Assembly (NCBI GenBank): GCA_964235485.1
Contig: CAXSAZ010000015.1
Coordinates: 23,131-87,130, forward strand
Reading direction: 5' to 3'
Origin: CAHJXG01 sp964235485
GTDB lineage: Bacteria; Pseudomonadota; Alphaproteobacteria; Acetobacterales; Acetobacteraceae
DNA: 64,000 nucleotides
The notes under the pieces were generated by a model. The model was given only the letters and a program-made list of their open reading frames with translations, was not told where the DNA came from and made no database searches. Each line of letters opens with the position of its first letter. Within the stretch, counting starts at the first letter, position 1. Positions 34,972-43,611 of this stretch are shown one piece after another. A program made the position numbers and the translations under genes.

Positions 34972-35907
34972 TCAAAGGGTGGACTTGGCGAGCAGCATGT
35001 GCACGCCCTTGTTGCCGTCCACGGTCTGCGTCACCCGCAGGTCGCCGATCAGCGAGCACAGCATGTAGGCCTGGTTGCGCGACAGGTTGGTGCGGCGGCA
35101 GACATGCTTGACCATCTCCCGCACTGCCTGCTTGGCCGCGTCGTCCAGGTCCTCATCGAGGCCGATGGACATCAGATGCGTGGGCGTTTCTGCAAACGGG
35201 AAATCGACCGGAAAATCCTTGCGCACGGTCAAGCGGAAGGTGCCGGACAGCCCGGTTTCCAGCGCCGTGATGCACACCTCGCCGTCGCCCTGCACGCCGT
35301 GGCCGTCGCCTGCCATGAACAGCGCGCCCTCGTTGAACACGGGCAGGAACAGCGTTGTGCCGGGCTTCAATTCCTTATTGTCCATGTTGCCGCCGAAGGC
35401 CCGCGGCACCGCGGAGCCGCAGCGCCCCCACGCGGGGGGCGGCGCCACGCCGATGATGCCGAAGAACGGGTCGAGCGGCAGCTCCGTGCCCCATGGCAGC
35501 GTGCACACGCGGCGCGCCCGGTCGATAACGGGGTGGATCGTCTCGTAATCCGTGAACTCGTCCGGCAGGGTGCCGAGCAGCGGCAGGATGGCGACGAAGC
35601 CCCAATCCATCGTGGGCGCGGCGTCGAGGATATCGACCTGCAGCGTGTCGCCGGGCTGCGCGCCGCGCACGTAAACCGGGCCGGTGATGAAATGCGGACC
35701 CGGCCCGTCCGGCAGGGTGTTCAGGGCCGCCAGGTAGTCCGCGGGCACGCGCGACATTTCGGGCAGGGTCGCCATGCCGCCGGCCGGGAAGGAGTACAGC
35801 TTCACGGTGTCGCCGGACTCCACCTCCAGCACCGGCGGGGTGTTCGCGTCCAGGTAGCCAAGAACCATCTTGTCCGGCGTTGCCGGAATTTCGTGGTGCT
35901 GCGGCAT
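34972..35907 (-). CDS. acetamidase/formamidase family protein (cytoplasmic)
   Basis: This 311-aa FmdA_AmdA-family hydrolase releases ammonia from formamide or acetamide. Landmarks are DTVKLYSFPAGGM, TGPVYVRGAQPGDTLQVDIL, PRAFGGNMDNKELKPG and AGDGHGVQGDGEVCITALE. There is no leader, so it acts inside the cell, in contrast to the exported paralogue at the head of the operon. It sits between the two ABC importers, 17 bases before the LivK-type gene. Substrate within the family cannot be settled by sequence. Confidence 0.92.
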   Translation of the reverse strand: MPQHHEIPATPDKMVLGYLDANTPPVLEVESGDTVKLYSFPAGGMATLPEMSRVPADYLAALNTLPDGPGPHFITGPVYVRGAQPGDTLQVDILDAAPTMDWGFVAILPLLGTLPDEFTDYETIHPVIDRARRVCTLPWGTELPLDPFFGIIGVAPPPAWGRCGSAVPRAFGGNMDNKELKPGTTLFLPVFNEGALFMAGDGHGVQGDGEVCITALETGLSGTFRLTVRKDFPVDFPFAETPTHLMSIGLDEDLDDAAKQAVREMVKHVCRRTNLSRNQAYMLCSLIGDLRVTQTVDGNKGVHMLLAKSTL

Positions 35908-35960
35908 GGCGGTTTCCTTGTTGCCCTTGGATCAACAGAATGCGGCGCGTGTCCGGCCCG

Positions 35961-36953
35961 TCAACGCGACGCCGCCTCGAACACGGCATGGCTCCAGGCG
36001 CCTTCCGGCTTCTTGGTGATGACGGGATCGCCGCCGCTGCTCAGCAGCTCGTCCACCGTGCGCTCGTAGGCGGCGGGATCGAGATAGCCCATCCGCTTCG
36101 GGTCGTCGCCCAGCAGCTTCGCCACCTCGCCCATCATGCGCTTCTGGTGCGCCGCCGTCTGCGCGCCCGCCGTGTCGTTGGACAGCACGATCCTCACCGC
36201 CTCGTCCTGATGGGCGCTCGCGTACTGCCAGCCCTTCACCGAGGCTTGCAGGAACCGGGCGAGGACCGCGACGGCCGCCGGGTCGGCGAGCTTGCTTTCA
36301 ACCGTGTAAAGCCCGTCCTCCAGGGTGGCGACGCCCTGGTCCTCGTAGCGGAACACATTGAGCTGGTCGGGCTTCATGCCGGCCTCGATCAGTTGCCAGT
36401 ATTCGTTGTAGGTCATGGTGGAGATGCAGGCCGCCTGCTTCTGCAGCAGCGGATCGACGTTGAAGCCCTGCTTCAGCACGGTGACACCGTCCGGGCCGCC
36501 GGTGATCGGCAGCTTCAGCTTGGCCATCCAGGCCAGGAACGGATACTCGTTGCCGCTGAACCACACGCCCAGCGTCTTGCCCTTGAACTGCGCCGGGCTG
36601 GACACGCCGCTGTCCCTGCGGCAGGTGAGCTGCATCCCGGACTTCTCGAAGACCTGCGCGATGTTGACAAGCTTCACGCCCTTGTCCCGCGCGGCGAGCG
36701 CGGAGGGCATCCAATCCACGATCACGTCCGCGCCGCCGCCGGCGATGACCTGGGCCGGGTTGATGTCCGGCCCGCCCGGCTTGATCGCCACATCCAAACC
36801 GGCATCGGCATAGAACCCCTTCGCGGCGGCGACATAGTAGCCCGCGAACTGCGCCTGCGGCACCCATTTCAACTGCAGCGTGAGCTTGTCCGCGGCCAAG
36901 GTCTGGCCGGCAAGGCCGAGCAGCGCGGCGGCGGCGAGCAAGAAGCGTCGCAT
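35961..36953 (-). CDS. NMT1/THI5-type ABC transporter substrate-binding protein
   Basis: This 330-aa periplasmic binding protein has a signal peptide (1-20, LAGQTLAA). The mature start LTLQLKWVPQAQFAGYYVAA and KPGGPDINPAQVIAGGGADV are typical of binders for pyrimidine- or flavin-like heterocycles (ThiY, RibY). GGGAGCC precedes the ATG at 36953. It forms an importer with the next two permeases and ATPase upstream. Together with the Rut proteins, a pyrimidine or related ring is the plausible ligand (inference). Confidence 0.88.
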   Translation of the reverse strand: MRRFLLAAAALLGLAGQTLAADKLTLQLKWVPQAQFAGYYVAAAKGFYADAGLDVAIKPGGPDINPAQVIAGGGADVIVDWMPSALAARDKGVKLVNIAQVFEKSGMQLTCRRDSGVSSPAQFKGKTLGVWFSGNEYPFLAWMAKLKLPITGGPDGVTVLKQGFNVDPLLQKQAACISTMTYNEYWQLIEAGMKPDQLNVFRYEDQGVATLEDGLYTVESKLADPAAVAVLARFLQASVKGWQYASAHQDEAVRIVLSNDTAGAQTAAHQKRMMGEVAKLLGDDPKRMGYLDPAAYERTVDELLSSGGDPVITKKPEGAWSHAVFEAASR

Positions 36954-36970
36954 GAAGGCTCCCTCGAAGT

Positions 36971-37801
36971 TTAACGGAAAGAAGGGTGCCAGAACGCGAC
37001 CCGGCGTTCCAGCAGCGACAAGGCGGCAAAGGCGAGCGTGCCGGTCAAGGACGCCAGCACGATCTCGGCCCACACCAGGTCGAGGTTCATCCGCGTGGCC
37101 TCCGTGCTGATGCGGAACCCCATGCCGACGATGGGCGTGCCGAAGAACTCGGCGACGATGGCGCCGATCAGCGCGAGCGTCGCGTTCAGCTTGAGCGCCA
37201 CGAACAGGAACGGCACCGCGGCGGGCAGGCGCAGCCGCAGCAGGGTCGCGCCGTAGCCCGCGCCGTAGCCACGCATCAGGTCGCGCTCCGTGACGCCCGC
37301 GGCGGCGAGGCCCGCCGTCGCCTGCACCAGCGTGGGGAAGAACGTCATCACGGCCACGACGGCGGCCTTGCTCGGCCAATCGAAGCCGAACCACATCACC
37401 ATAATGGGCGCGATGCCGACGATGGGCATGGCGGCGGCAAGGCTGCCGAGCGGCATCACGCCGCGCCGCAGGAAGTCCGAGCGGTCCAGCGCGACCGCGG
37501 CACCCAGCCCGGCCATGCACCCAACCGCGTAGCCCGGCAGCACCGCCCGCAGCACGGTCTGCACCCAATCAACGCCGAGCGTCGGCAGGTGGGTGGCGAA
37601 CGCCCAAGCGATGGCGGACGGCGGCGGCAGCAGCACGCCGGGCACGCCGTAGCCGACGCAGGCGATCTGCCACGCCGCGAGCAGCAGGACGCCGAACAGC
37701 ACGGGCGGCCCGACGCGCGCCGCGGCCCCCCTGCCTCGCGCCAGCCGCCACAGCGCCCCTCCCCCGGCCAGCACGACGAGCAGCAGCAGCAGCGTCGTCA
37801 C
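36971..37801 (-). CDS. ABC transporter permease (NMT1-type importer, second permease)
   Basis: This ~276-aa BPD_transp_1 permease has six predicted helices. It shows the ATPase-coupling EAA-type loop (ERDLMRGYGAGYGATLLRLRLPAAVPFLFVAL written in two overlapping parts), followed by FGTPIVGMGFRI. The GTG start overlaps the preceding permease stop as GTGA. It heterodimerises with the other permease of this importer (inference). Confidence 0.88.
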   Translation of the reverse strand: MTTLLLLLVVLAGGGALWRLARGRGAAARVGPPVLFGVLLLAAWQIACVGYGVPGVLLPPPSAIAWAFATHLPTLGVDWVQTVLRAVLPGYAVGCMAGLGAAVALDRSDFLRRGVMPLGSLAAAMPIVGIAPIMVMWFGFDWPSKAAVVAVMTFFPTLVQATAGLAAAGVTERDLMRGYGAGYGATLLRLRLPAAVPFLFVALKLNATLALIGAIVAEFFGTPIVGMGFRISTEATRMNLDLVWAEIVLASLTGTLAFAALSLLERRVAFWHPSFR

Positions 37802-38664
37802 AGCCGCCCGCCCCATGCGCGCGCCAGGCCGGCTTGGGCGAGCGCGACGCCGCCGGTCGCCAGCATCGCCAGAGCGCCTGCGGTGAACAGCGCCGCCCAG
37901 ATCTGCAAGGTTTGGCCGTAATACGACCCGGCCAGCAGCCGCGCGCCCAAGCCGGCCTGCGCGCCCGTCGGCAGCTCCGCGACGACCGCGCCGACCAGCG
38001 CCAGCGCGCCCGACACCTTCAGCGCCGGGAACAGGAACGCCATGGACGCGGGCCAGCGCAGCCGGGTGAACACCTGGACGCCCGACGCGGCGTAGGTCCG
38101 CATGAGATCGCGCTGCATCGGGTCCGGCGCGCGCAAGCCCGTGACCATCGCGGCCGTGACCGGAAAGAAGCTGAGCCACCCGGCGATCAACGCCTTGGGC
38201 CACAGCCCCGTCAGCCCGGCATGGCCCAGCACGACGATCACCATGGGCGCTATGGCAAGCACCGGGACCGTCTGGCTCGCGATCACCCACGGCATCAGGG
38301 AGCGGTCCAGCGTGCGGGCATGGACAATGCCGACCGCGAGCGCCGTGCCGAGCACGACCGCGACCGCGAAGCCGCACAGCGCCGCCCCGGCGGTCACGCC
38401 GGCGTGGAACACCAGGCTGCGCGGGGAAGAAACGGGGTAGCCGAACACCCCGTCCAGGATTGCGCCCGCGACCTGGTGCGGCGCCGGCAGCAGCGGGCGG
38501 TCCAGCGAAAGGGTCGAACGCCACACCTCGCCCGCGCTTGCGCCTTCGTCGGCCAGGCTCGCCGCCATGCCGTGGTTCATCCACATCGCCGCGGGGTACC
38601 AGGCCGCGACCAGCGCCAGCAGCACGGCGGCGACCGGCAGGGCATGGCGAGCGCGGTCAATCAT
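37798..38664 (-). CDS. ABC transporter permease (NMT1-type importer, first permease)
   Basis: This 288-aa permease of the same family has six predicted helices, with an EAA-type loop around RDLMRTYAASGVQVFTRL followed by PASMAFLFPALKVSGALAL. The ATG at 38664 overlaps the ATPase gene's stop by 8 bases, and its own stop overlaps the next permease as GTGA, so translation is coupled throughout. Confidence 0.88.
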   Translation of the reverse strand: MIDRARHALPVAAVLLALVAAWYPAAMWMNHGMAASLADEGASAGEVWRSTLSLDRPLLPAPHQVAGAILDGVFGYPVSSPRSLVFHAGVTAGAALCGFAVAVVLGTALAVGIVHARTLDRSLMPWVIASQTVPVLAIAPMVIVVLGHAGLTGLWPKALIAGWLSFFPVTAAMVTGLRAPDPMQRDLMRTYAASGVQVFTRLRWPASMAFLFPALKVSGALALVGAVVAELPTGAQAGLGARLLAGSYYGQTLQIWAALFTAGALAMLATGGVALAQAGLARAWGGRL

Positions 38665-39490
38665 AGCTGTGCCCGGCCCGCAGCGCGCGGCGCACACGGT
38701 GGGCGACGGCCAGGAAGGCGGGCGTTTCGCGGACATCGAGCGGGCGCTCGCCGGGTCCGAGGTCCACGTCGATCACCTCGACCACCCGCCCCGGCCGCGG
38801 CGACATCACCACGATGCGGGAGGACAGGTACACCGCCTCCGGGATCGAGTGCGTCACGAACACGCACGTCAGCCCGGTCTGCCGCCACAGCCGGTGCAGA
38901 TGCAGGTTCAGCGTGTCCCGAGTGATCTCGTCCAGCGCGCCGAACGGCTCGTCCATCAGCAGCAAGGACGGCTCGAAGCACAAGGCGCGGGCGATGGACA
39001 CGCGCTGCTGCATCCCGCCCGAAAGCTGCCAGGGGAAGCGCCGCTTGAAGTCGCCCAGGCCCACAAGGTCCAGGTAGCGGGCGGCGCGCTCGCGCTGCTC
39101 CGCCTTCGCCATGCCCGAGAGTTCCAGCGGCAGGCGCACGTTGCGCTCGGCGCTGCGCCACGGGAACAGCGCGGGCGCCTGGAACACGTAGCCGTAGGCG
39201 CGGGACAGCCGGGCCTCGCGCGGGGTCCGGCCCGCGACGAGGAGGCGCCCGGCGGTCGGCTGCTCTAGGTCGGCAACCGCACGCAGCAGGGTCGTCTTGC
39301 CGCAGCCGGACGGGCCGATCAGCGAGGTGAACGACCCTTGCGGTATCGACAGGTGGATGTCGGACAGCGCGTGGACGGTCTCGCCCCCGGCGGCAAAGGT
39401 GAGCGAGACGCCTTCGGCCCGGATCGCGTCGGCGGGCATCGCGGGCTGGGTCGATGGCCGCAGCCTGGCCGATACCACGCCCGCCGTCAC
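38657..39490 (-). CDS. ABC transporter ATP-binding protein (NMT1/nitrate-taurine type)
   Basis: This ATPase has Walker A GPSGCGKTT, the Q-loop YVFQAPALFPW, signature LSGGMQQRV, Walker B LLLMDEPFGALDE and the switch histidine in FVTHSIPEA. I give the GTG at 39490, which overlaps the rutD stop as GTGA like the other junctions (277 aa). The ATG at 39439 (260 aa) is equally possible, with no clear ribosome-binding site for either. It powers the importer built with the two permeases and the NMT1-type binder. Confidence 0.9.
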   Translation of the reverse strand: MTAGVVSARLRPSTQPAMPADAIRAEGVSLTFAAGGETVHALSDIHLSIPQGSFTSLIGPSGCGKTTLLRAVADLEQPTAGRLLVAGRTPREARLSRAYGYVFQAPALFPWRSAERNVRLPLELSGMAKAEQRERAARYLDLVGLGDFKRRFPWQLSGGMQQRVSIARALCFEPSLLLMDEPFGALDEITRDTLNLHLHRLWRQTGLTCVFVTHSIPEAVYLSSRIVVMSPRPGRVVEVIDVDLGPGERPLDVRETPAFLAVAHRVRRALRAGHSYD

Positions 39491-40263
39491 GCGCGCTGCT
39501 CGGCCAAGAAGCCGCACAGCGCCACGTTGAACGCTTCCGGCTCCGTCACGGTGAAGCCGTGGCCGCCCTCGGCCGCAACCCACAGGCGCGAGCCGGGGAT
39601 GCCGGCGGCCAGCGTTTCCGATGCGGTCCAAGGCACCAGCAGGTCATCCCGCGCCGCGGCCACCAGCGTCGAGCAGGCGATCTCTCCCAGGCGGTCCGCA
39701 ACGTCGAAGGCCAGCAGCGCCGCGATGCGCTTCAGCAGCGTGTCCGTACCCTGGAAATGCGCGACGGCGTGCTCGTGCTCGCGGGCCAGCCGTTCGGTGT
39801 TCCGCGCCATCCAGGGCGCCGGGTAAAGGAACAACGGCTGCGCCCGCACGTAGGCTTCGGGGCCGATGCGCAGCAGGTCGCGGCGCACGTCGAAGCAGCG
39901 CGCCGTGTGGGCGTCGCTTCGCGCCCAGGCGTTGACCAAAGCAAGGCTGCCGATGCGATCCGGACGCCGCAGCGCAAGGTCCAGGCCGACCAGGCCGCCC
40001 AGCGCATGGCCGACGAAATGGCAGCGCCCGATGCCGAGTTCGTCCAGGATGGCCGTCACATCGTCCGCCATGGCGGCAATCGAGTAGGGATCGGGCAACG
40101 ACCCGGCGCTCCGCCCGGTGCCGCGCTGGTCGTACGTCACCACGCGGTGGTGCCGGCACAGCGCCTGGAGCTGAGGCGCCCAGAACGACCCGGCGCCGCC
40201 GAGGCCGGAGGACAGCAGCACCGTCCCCCCGCTCAGCGCCTCCCCGTGGACCTCGTAATGCAC
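39487..40263 (-). CDS. rutD: RutD-like alpha/beta hydrolase (aminoacrylate hydrolase)
   Basis: This 258-aa alpha/beta-hydrolase speeds the breakdown of 3-aminoacrylate to malonic semialdehyde and ammonia in the Rut pathway. The match to RutD includes GHALGGLVGLDLAL, where the usual nucleophile serine is alanine as in E. coli RutD, AQPLFLYPAPWMA, AHFQGTDTLLKR and ARDDLLVP. The start is GTG. It lies 7 bases after rutC and overlaps the ATPase gene. This is a strong call because the rutB and rutC neighbours agree. Confidence 0.93.
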   Translation of the reverse strand: MHYEVHGEALSGGTVLLSSGLGGAGSFWAPQLQALCRHHRVVTYDQRGTGRSAGSLPDPYSIAAMADDVTAILDELGIGRCHFVGHALGGLVGLDLALRRPDRIGSLALVNAWARSDAHTARCFDVRRDLLRIGPEAYVRAQPLFLYPAPWMARNTERLAREHEHAVAHFQGTDTLLKRIAALLAFDVADRLGEIACSTLVAAARDDLLVPWTASETLAAGIPGSRLWVAAEGGHGFTVTEPEAFNVALCGFLAEQRA

Positions 40264-40270
40264 GGCGCGT

Positions 40271-40663
40271 TCAGGCCGGGGTGCCGATGTGCGCCGTGGT
40301 GGCGATCTCCACCAGCGCGTCGGGCTTCACCAAACCGCATTGGACGCAGTAGCGCGCCGGCTTGTCGCCCGGGAAGAACTCGGCATACACGGCGTTGATC
40401 GCGGCGTAGTGGGACCAGTCGGTGATGAAGATGGCGTTGAACGTCACGTCGGCCATGGTGCCGCCGGCGGTTTCGACCACCGACTTGATGGTGTTCAGCA
40501 CATGCCGGGCCTGCGCCGCCGGGTCGCCGACGTGCACGACGTTGTTGTCCCGGTCGAACGGCAGGGTGCCGGACACGTAGAGCACGCCGTCGGCAAGGGC
40601 GCCGGGCGAGTACGGGGCGAGGGGCTTGCCGCTGCCCGCGGGGATGATCGGCTTCATCGGCAT
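40271..40663 (-). CDS. rutC: RutC, 3-aminoacrylate deaminase (Rid family)
   Basis: This 130-aa trimeric Rid/YjgF-fold protein removes aminoacrylate in uracil catabolism. Motifs are LAPYSPGALADGVLYVSGTL, ARHVLNTIKSVVETAGGTM and ARYCVQCGLVKPDALVEI. AAGGA precedes the ATG. It is 11 bases after rutB, in the same order (B-C-D) as the E. coli rut operon. Confidence 0.93.
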   Translation of the reverse strand: MPMKPIIPAGSGKPLAPYSPGALADGVLYVSGTLPFDRDNNVVHVGDPAAQARHVLNTIKSVVETAGGTMADVTFNAIFITDWSHYAAINAVYAEFFPGDKPARYCVQCGLVKPDALVEIATTAHIGTPA

Positions 40664-40674
40664 GGGGATGGTCC

Positions 40675-41415
40675 TTACGGGTGATCGGTCGGGGGCGCTT
40701 GCAGGACCGCGCCGCGGAAATCGGCCACGGTCGAGACCCAGCCGAAGAACTTCTCGATGTTGTAGAGCGCCGCTTGCTGCAGGAACTCCGGCCCGGCCTG
40801 GTGCGTGGCGTCCGCCAGCACGACGCCGAAGTATTCGAGGTGGAAGGCGTCGCGTAGCGATGACTCAACGCACACGTTGGTCGCGACGCCGGTGAACACC
40901 AGGTTGCGTATGCCGCGGGCGCGCAGCACGCTGTCGATGTTGGTGTTGAAGAACACGCTGTAGCGGGTCTTGGGAATCACGATGTCGCCGGGCTGCGGCG
41001 CCAGGGCATCGACGAGGGCGTAGTCCCACCCACCCTTGGCCAACAGCGTCCCCGCCAGCTCGGGGCGCGCGCGCATGGTCTTCAGCGCGTTGGACTTGTG
41101 CCAGTTGGGCGAGCCGGGGCCGCCCGCCTCCATGTAGCCGGGGTCCCAGCCGTTCTGCAGGAAGATGATTTGGACCCCGGCGGCGCGGGCCGCTTCCACC
41201 GCGGCCACCACCCGCTCGGTCGCGGCGGCGGCACCCGCGATGTCGAAACCGGCGATGTCGAGGTAGCCGCCGGGCGAGGCGTAGGCGTTCTGCATATCGA
41301 CGACCACCAGCGCGGTCTTGTCCGGCTCGATGCGGATCGGCTCAGGTCGCGCCGGCAGCACGACCGCGGGGCCGGTCGGCTCCCGGCCGGACACTTGGGT
41401 TCCGCTCGCCTCCAT
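40675..41415 (-). CDS. rutB: RutB, ureidoacrylate (peracid) amidohydrolase
   Basis: This 246-aa isochorismatase-like hydrolase cleaves (peroxy)ureidoacrylate to aminoacrylate and carbamate. The catalytic triad is D40 (VVVDMQNAYASPGGYL), K149 (IPKTRYSVFFNT) and C182 (GVATNVCVESSLRDAF). AGGPGSPNWHKSNALKTMR is near-identical to E. coli RutB. I chose the ATG at 41415 because GGAGGA lies just upstream; an ATG 18 bases earlier lacks a ribosome-binding site. No rutA lies next to it: the upstream gene is an acetamidase and beyond it transcription is divergent. Confidence 0.95.
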   Translation of the reverse strand: MEASGTQVSGREPTGPAVVLPARPEPIRIEPDKTALVVVDMQNAYASPGGYLDIAGFDIAGAAAATERVVAAVEAARAAGVQIIFLQNGWDPGYMEAGGPGSPNWHKSNALKTMRARPELAGTLLAKGGWDYALVDALAPQPGDIVIPKTRYSVFFNTNIDSVLRARGIRNLVFTGVATNVCVESSLRDAFHLEYFGVVLADATHQAGPEFLQQAALYNIEKFFGWVSTVADFRGAVLQAPPTDHP

Positions 41416-41475
41416 CCCGCTTCCTCCGTCCATGCGGACGATCTACGCATGAACCATGCCATCCCGCGACGGGCG

Positions 41476-42912
41476 TTACGCCCCGAACATCGCCTTTTTG
41501 ATGATCGCGTGCACGCCCCAGTTCGCGTCCACTACCTGCGTCACCCCGAAGTCCACGCCCACGGAGATCAGCGAGATCGCCTCGTCCTCCGTCAGGCCCT
41601 TGGCGTGCATCAGGAACTGCCGCGCTTTGCGGAAAGCATCGCGCATCGCGAGGTCGAGCGAGGACTTGGCAGCGATGTCGGCCTGCGCGGAGGAACCAAG
41701 CTGCTGCAAGTAGTCGGGGTAGCTGAACCCGCACATTAGCCACTCGCTGGCGGTCTCGATCATCGGGAAGTCGAGGCCCTCCAGCGGCGTGCCGGCCAGG
41801 TCCGCCGCCCGGTGCAGGACGAACTGGAAGGTGCCGGTCATCGAGCACTCGATGGCGGTGCCGCACAGCTCGCTGTCGCCTTGGCTCGCGTGCGGGTCGC
41901 CCACGGAGAACAGCGCGCCCTCCACCGCCACGGGATAGTACATCGTGGCGCCCTTGCCGATCCGCCAGTTGTCGATGTTGCCGCCGAAATAGGCAGGCGG
42001 AATACTGTTCACGAGGCCGGCCTCCCGTGGCGCCACCGTCATGGTGCCGAAATGCGGGCGCACCGGCACCCGGATGTTCTTGAGCACGCCGTGGTTCTCC
42101 CACACCGTCGCGTGGTCGATGGGCACGCCGGGGTAGTCGTAGATGTCGTGCCGCACGCCGGACGGGTCGGTTTGCGGAGTGTAGGTGAAGTTGTAAACCG
42201 CCTGCGCCCAGTCCCGGCCGCCAACCGCGTCAAGTTCGTAGATCGTCACCACCTCCCGCGGCTTCGGCTCGGTCAGCAGGTCCTTGTATTGGAAGCCCCA
42301 CCAGGCCGCGAGGTTGGTGCCGAAGGCGCGGCCCTTGTAGGCCGGGTTGGCGCAGGGGCGCAGCTTGGCGTCGAGGATGCGCACTTCCAGCACGTCGCCG
42401 GGCATGGCGCCCCGGATGGCGACCGGGCCGGTGCAGATGTGCACGCCCGCGCCCCCGCCCGCGCCTACGGCCGCGTCCATCGGCCCGGCGCCGCGCCGGT
42501 TCACCGCCTTGTTGTCGCGCGTCCAGGCATACACGCTTTCCGCGCCCGGGTCGCCGCGGACCATGCGCTCCATATCGTCGCTCGCCTGGTGGGTCAGCGT
42601 TTCAACCGTCACGAAGTCGCCGGACGCGATCTCCAGCTTTGGCTTGAGGTCCCGGCTGAAGTAGCCCCAGTGCACGGTGTCCGCGTTGACCGGCAGGTAG
42701 TGGTAGGACGGCTCGCCCGGCTGGCGCGCCCTGCTGCTTTGCGCGAGCGCGGGCGTAACCAGGGACGCGCCGCCGGCCAGGGCCGCAGCCGCGCCGCCGG
42801 TCGCGACGAAACCGCTGCGCAGGAAAGCGCGGCGCTCGGCGCTCAGGTCGTCTCGCAAAGCGGCGCGGTGCGCCTCGGACTCAGGACAGGTCGCGTCGTC
42901 GCCTTGGCACAT
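41476..42912 (-). CDS. acetamidase/formamidase family protein with Tat signal
   Basis: This 478-aa FmdA_AmdA-family protein begins with a twin-arginine leader (AERRAFLRSGF at residues ~26-35, then an Ala/Gly-rich hydrophobic stretch ending TPALAQ), so it is predicted to act in the periplasm. Family blocks include GPVAIRGAMPGDVLEVRILD, YFGGNIDNWRIGKGAT and DPHASQGDSELCGTAIE. It is the first gene of the 14-gene operon. Exported members of this family are uncommon; it may trim an amide before uptake (inference). Confidence 0.88.
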   Translation of the reverse strand: MCQGDDATCPESEAHRAALRDDLSAERRAFLRSGFVATGGAAAALAGGASLVTPALAQSSRARQPGEPSYHYLPVNADTVHWGYFSRDLKPKLEIASGDFVTVETLTHQASDDMERMVRGDPGAESVYAWTRDNKAVNRRGAGPMDAAVGAGGGAGVHICTGPVAIRGAMPGDVLEVRILDAKLRPCANPAYKGRAFGTNLAAWWGFQYKDLLTEPKPREVVTIYELDAVGGRDWAQAVYNFTYTPQTDPSGVRHDIYDYPGVPIDHATVWENHGVLKNIRVPVRPHFGTMTVAPREAGLVNSIPPAYFGGNIDNWRIGKGATMYYPVAVEGALFSVGDPHASQGDSELCGTAIECSMTGTFQFVLHRAADLAGTPLEGLDFPMIETASEWLMCGFSYPDYLQQLGSSAQADIAAKSSLDLAMRDAFRKARQFLMHAKGLTEDEAISLISVGVDFGVTQVVDANWGVHAIIKKAMFGA

Positions 42913-43098
42913 CGGTCAACCCCGTCCTTGTGGCCCCGCCCGAAACGGGCGGAACGGGCGCAGCAAGCACCGTGCCACGCCTTGCCCGGCGACACGGGAC
43001 GCCGCTAGGCTGCCGCGGCGCGTCGGGAGCAACTCGGCCAACACAGCGTGGGGAGATGGGACGATGCGGCACCAATTGATGGCGATGGCGGCGCGCTG

Positions 43099-43611
43099 AT
43101 GGACCCCCTCCAGAACCGCCGCGACCTGCTGCTGACGCCGCTCCTCGCCGCGCTGCCCATAACGCTGACGCAGCCCGCCGAGGCCAGCCCGCTCAACCCG
43201 GCCCAAACCATCATCCGCCCGCCGGCGGAGCACGCCTGGGTGCCCAACCCCGGCTACCCCGAACGCAGCGTCGATATGTGTCCGCTGACCGGGGACACCG
43301 CCAAGCCGGGCCTCTACTACACGCTGGTGCGCTGGTGGCCCGGCACCATGAGCGCGCCGCACACCTACGTCACCGACCGGCTCTGCGTCGTCGTGTCCGG
43401 CACCTGGTGGTGCAACAGCGGCGCGGACTTCGACCCCGCCGCCTGCGTGCCGGTGGCGGCGGGCAGCTTCGTGCGCCGGGTCGCGGGCACGCCGCACTAC
43501 GACGGCGTGATCCGCGGGCACAATGAGCCGGCAATCATCGCCATCTGCGGCATGGGGCCGGTGGGCTACGCCCTGTCCGATCCCTCCCAGCCCGGCTGGC
43601 GCGCGGTATGA
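43099..43611 (+). CDS. cupin-like protein with N-terminal export signal
   Basis: This ~170-aa protein opens MDPLQNRRDLLLTPLLAALPIT, a Tat-like or Sec leader ending at PAEA. The body has a cupin-type core (YYTLVRWWPGTMSAPHTYVTD, SGTWWCNSGADFDP, AGTPHYDGV), with several histidines that could bind a metal. It is divergent from the amide operon across 186 bases and overlaps the SDR gene (ATGA). A GTG at 43048 would add 17 residues without a leader. Function is unknown; the position suggests a role with the amide/pyrimidine genes. Confidence 0.7.
   Translation: MDPLQNRRDLLLTPLLAALPITLTQPAEASPLNPAQTIIRPPAEHAWVPNPGYPERSVDMCPLTGDTAKPGLYYTLVRWWPGTMSAPHTYVTDRLCVVVSGTWWCNSGADFDPAACVPVAAGSFVRRVAGTPHYDGVIRGHNEPAIIAICGMGPVGYALSDPSQPGWRAV

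Noticed and set aside
43048..43611. Longer form of the cupin-like protein from a GTG at 43048
   Set aside because: It would bury the RRDLLLTPLL export signal behind 17 extra residues; the ATG at 43099 fits a leader better.
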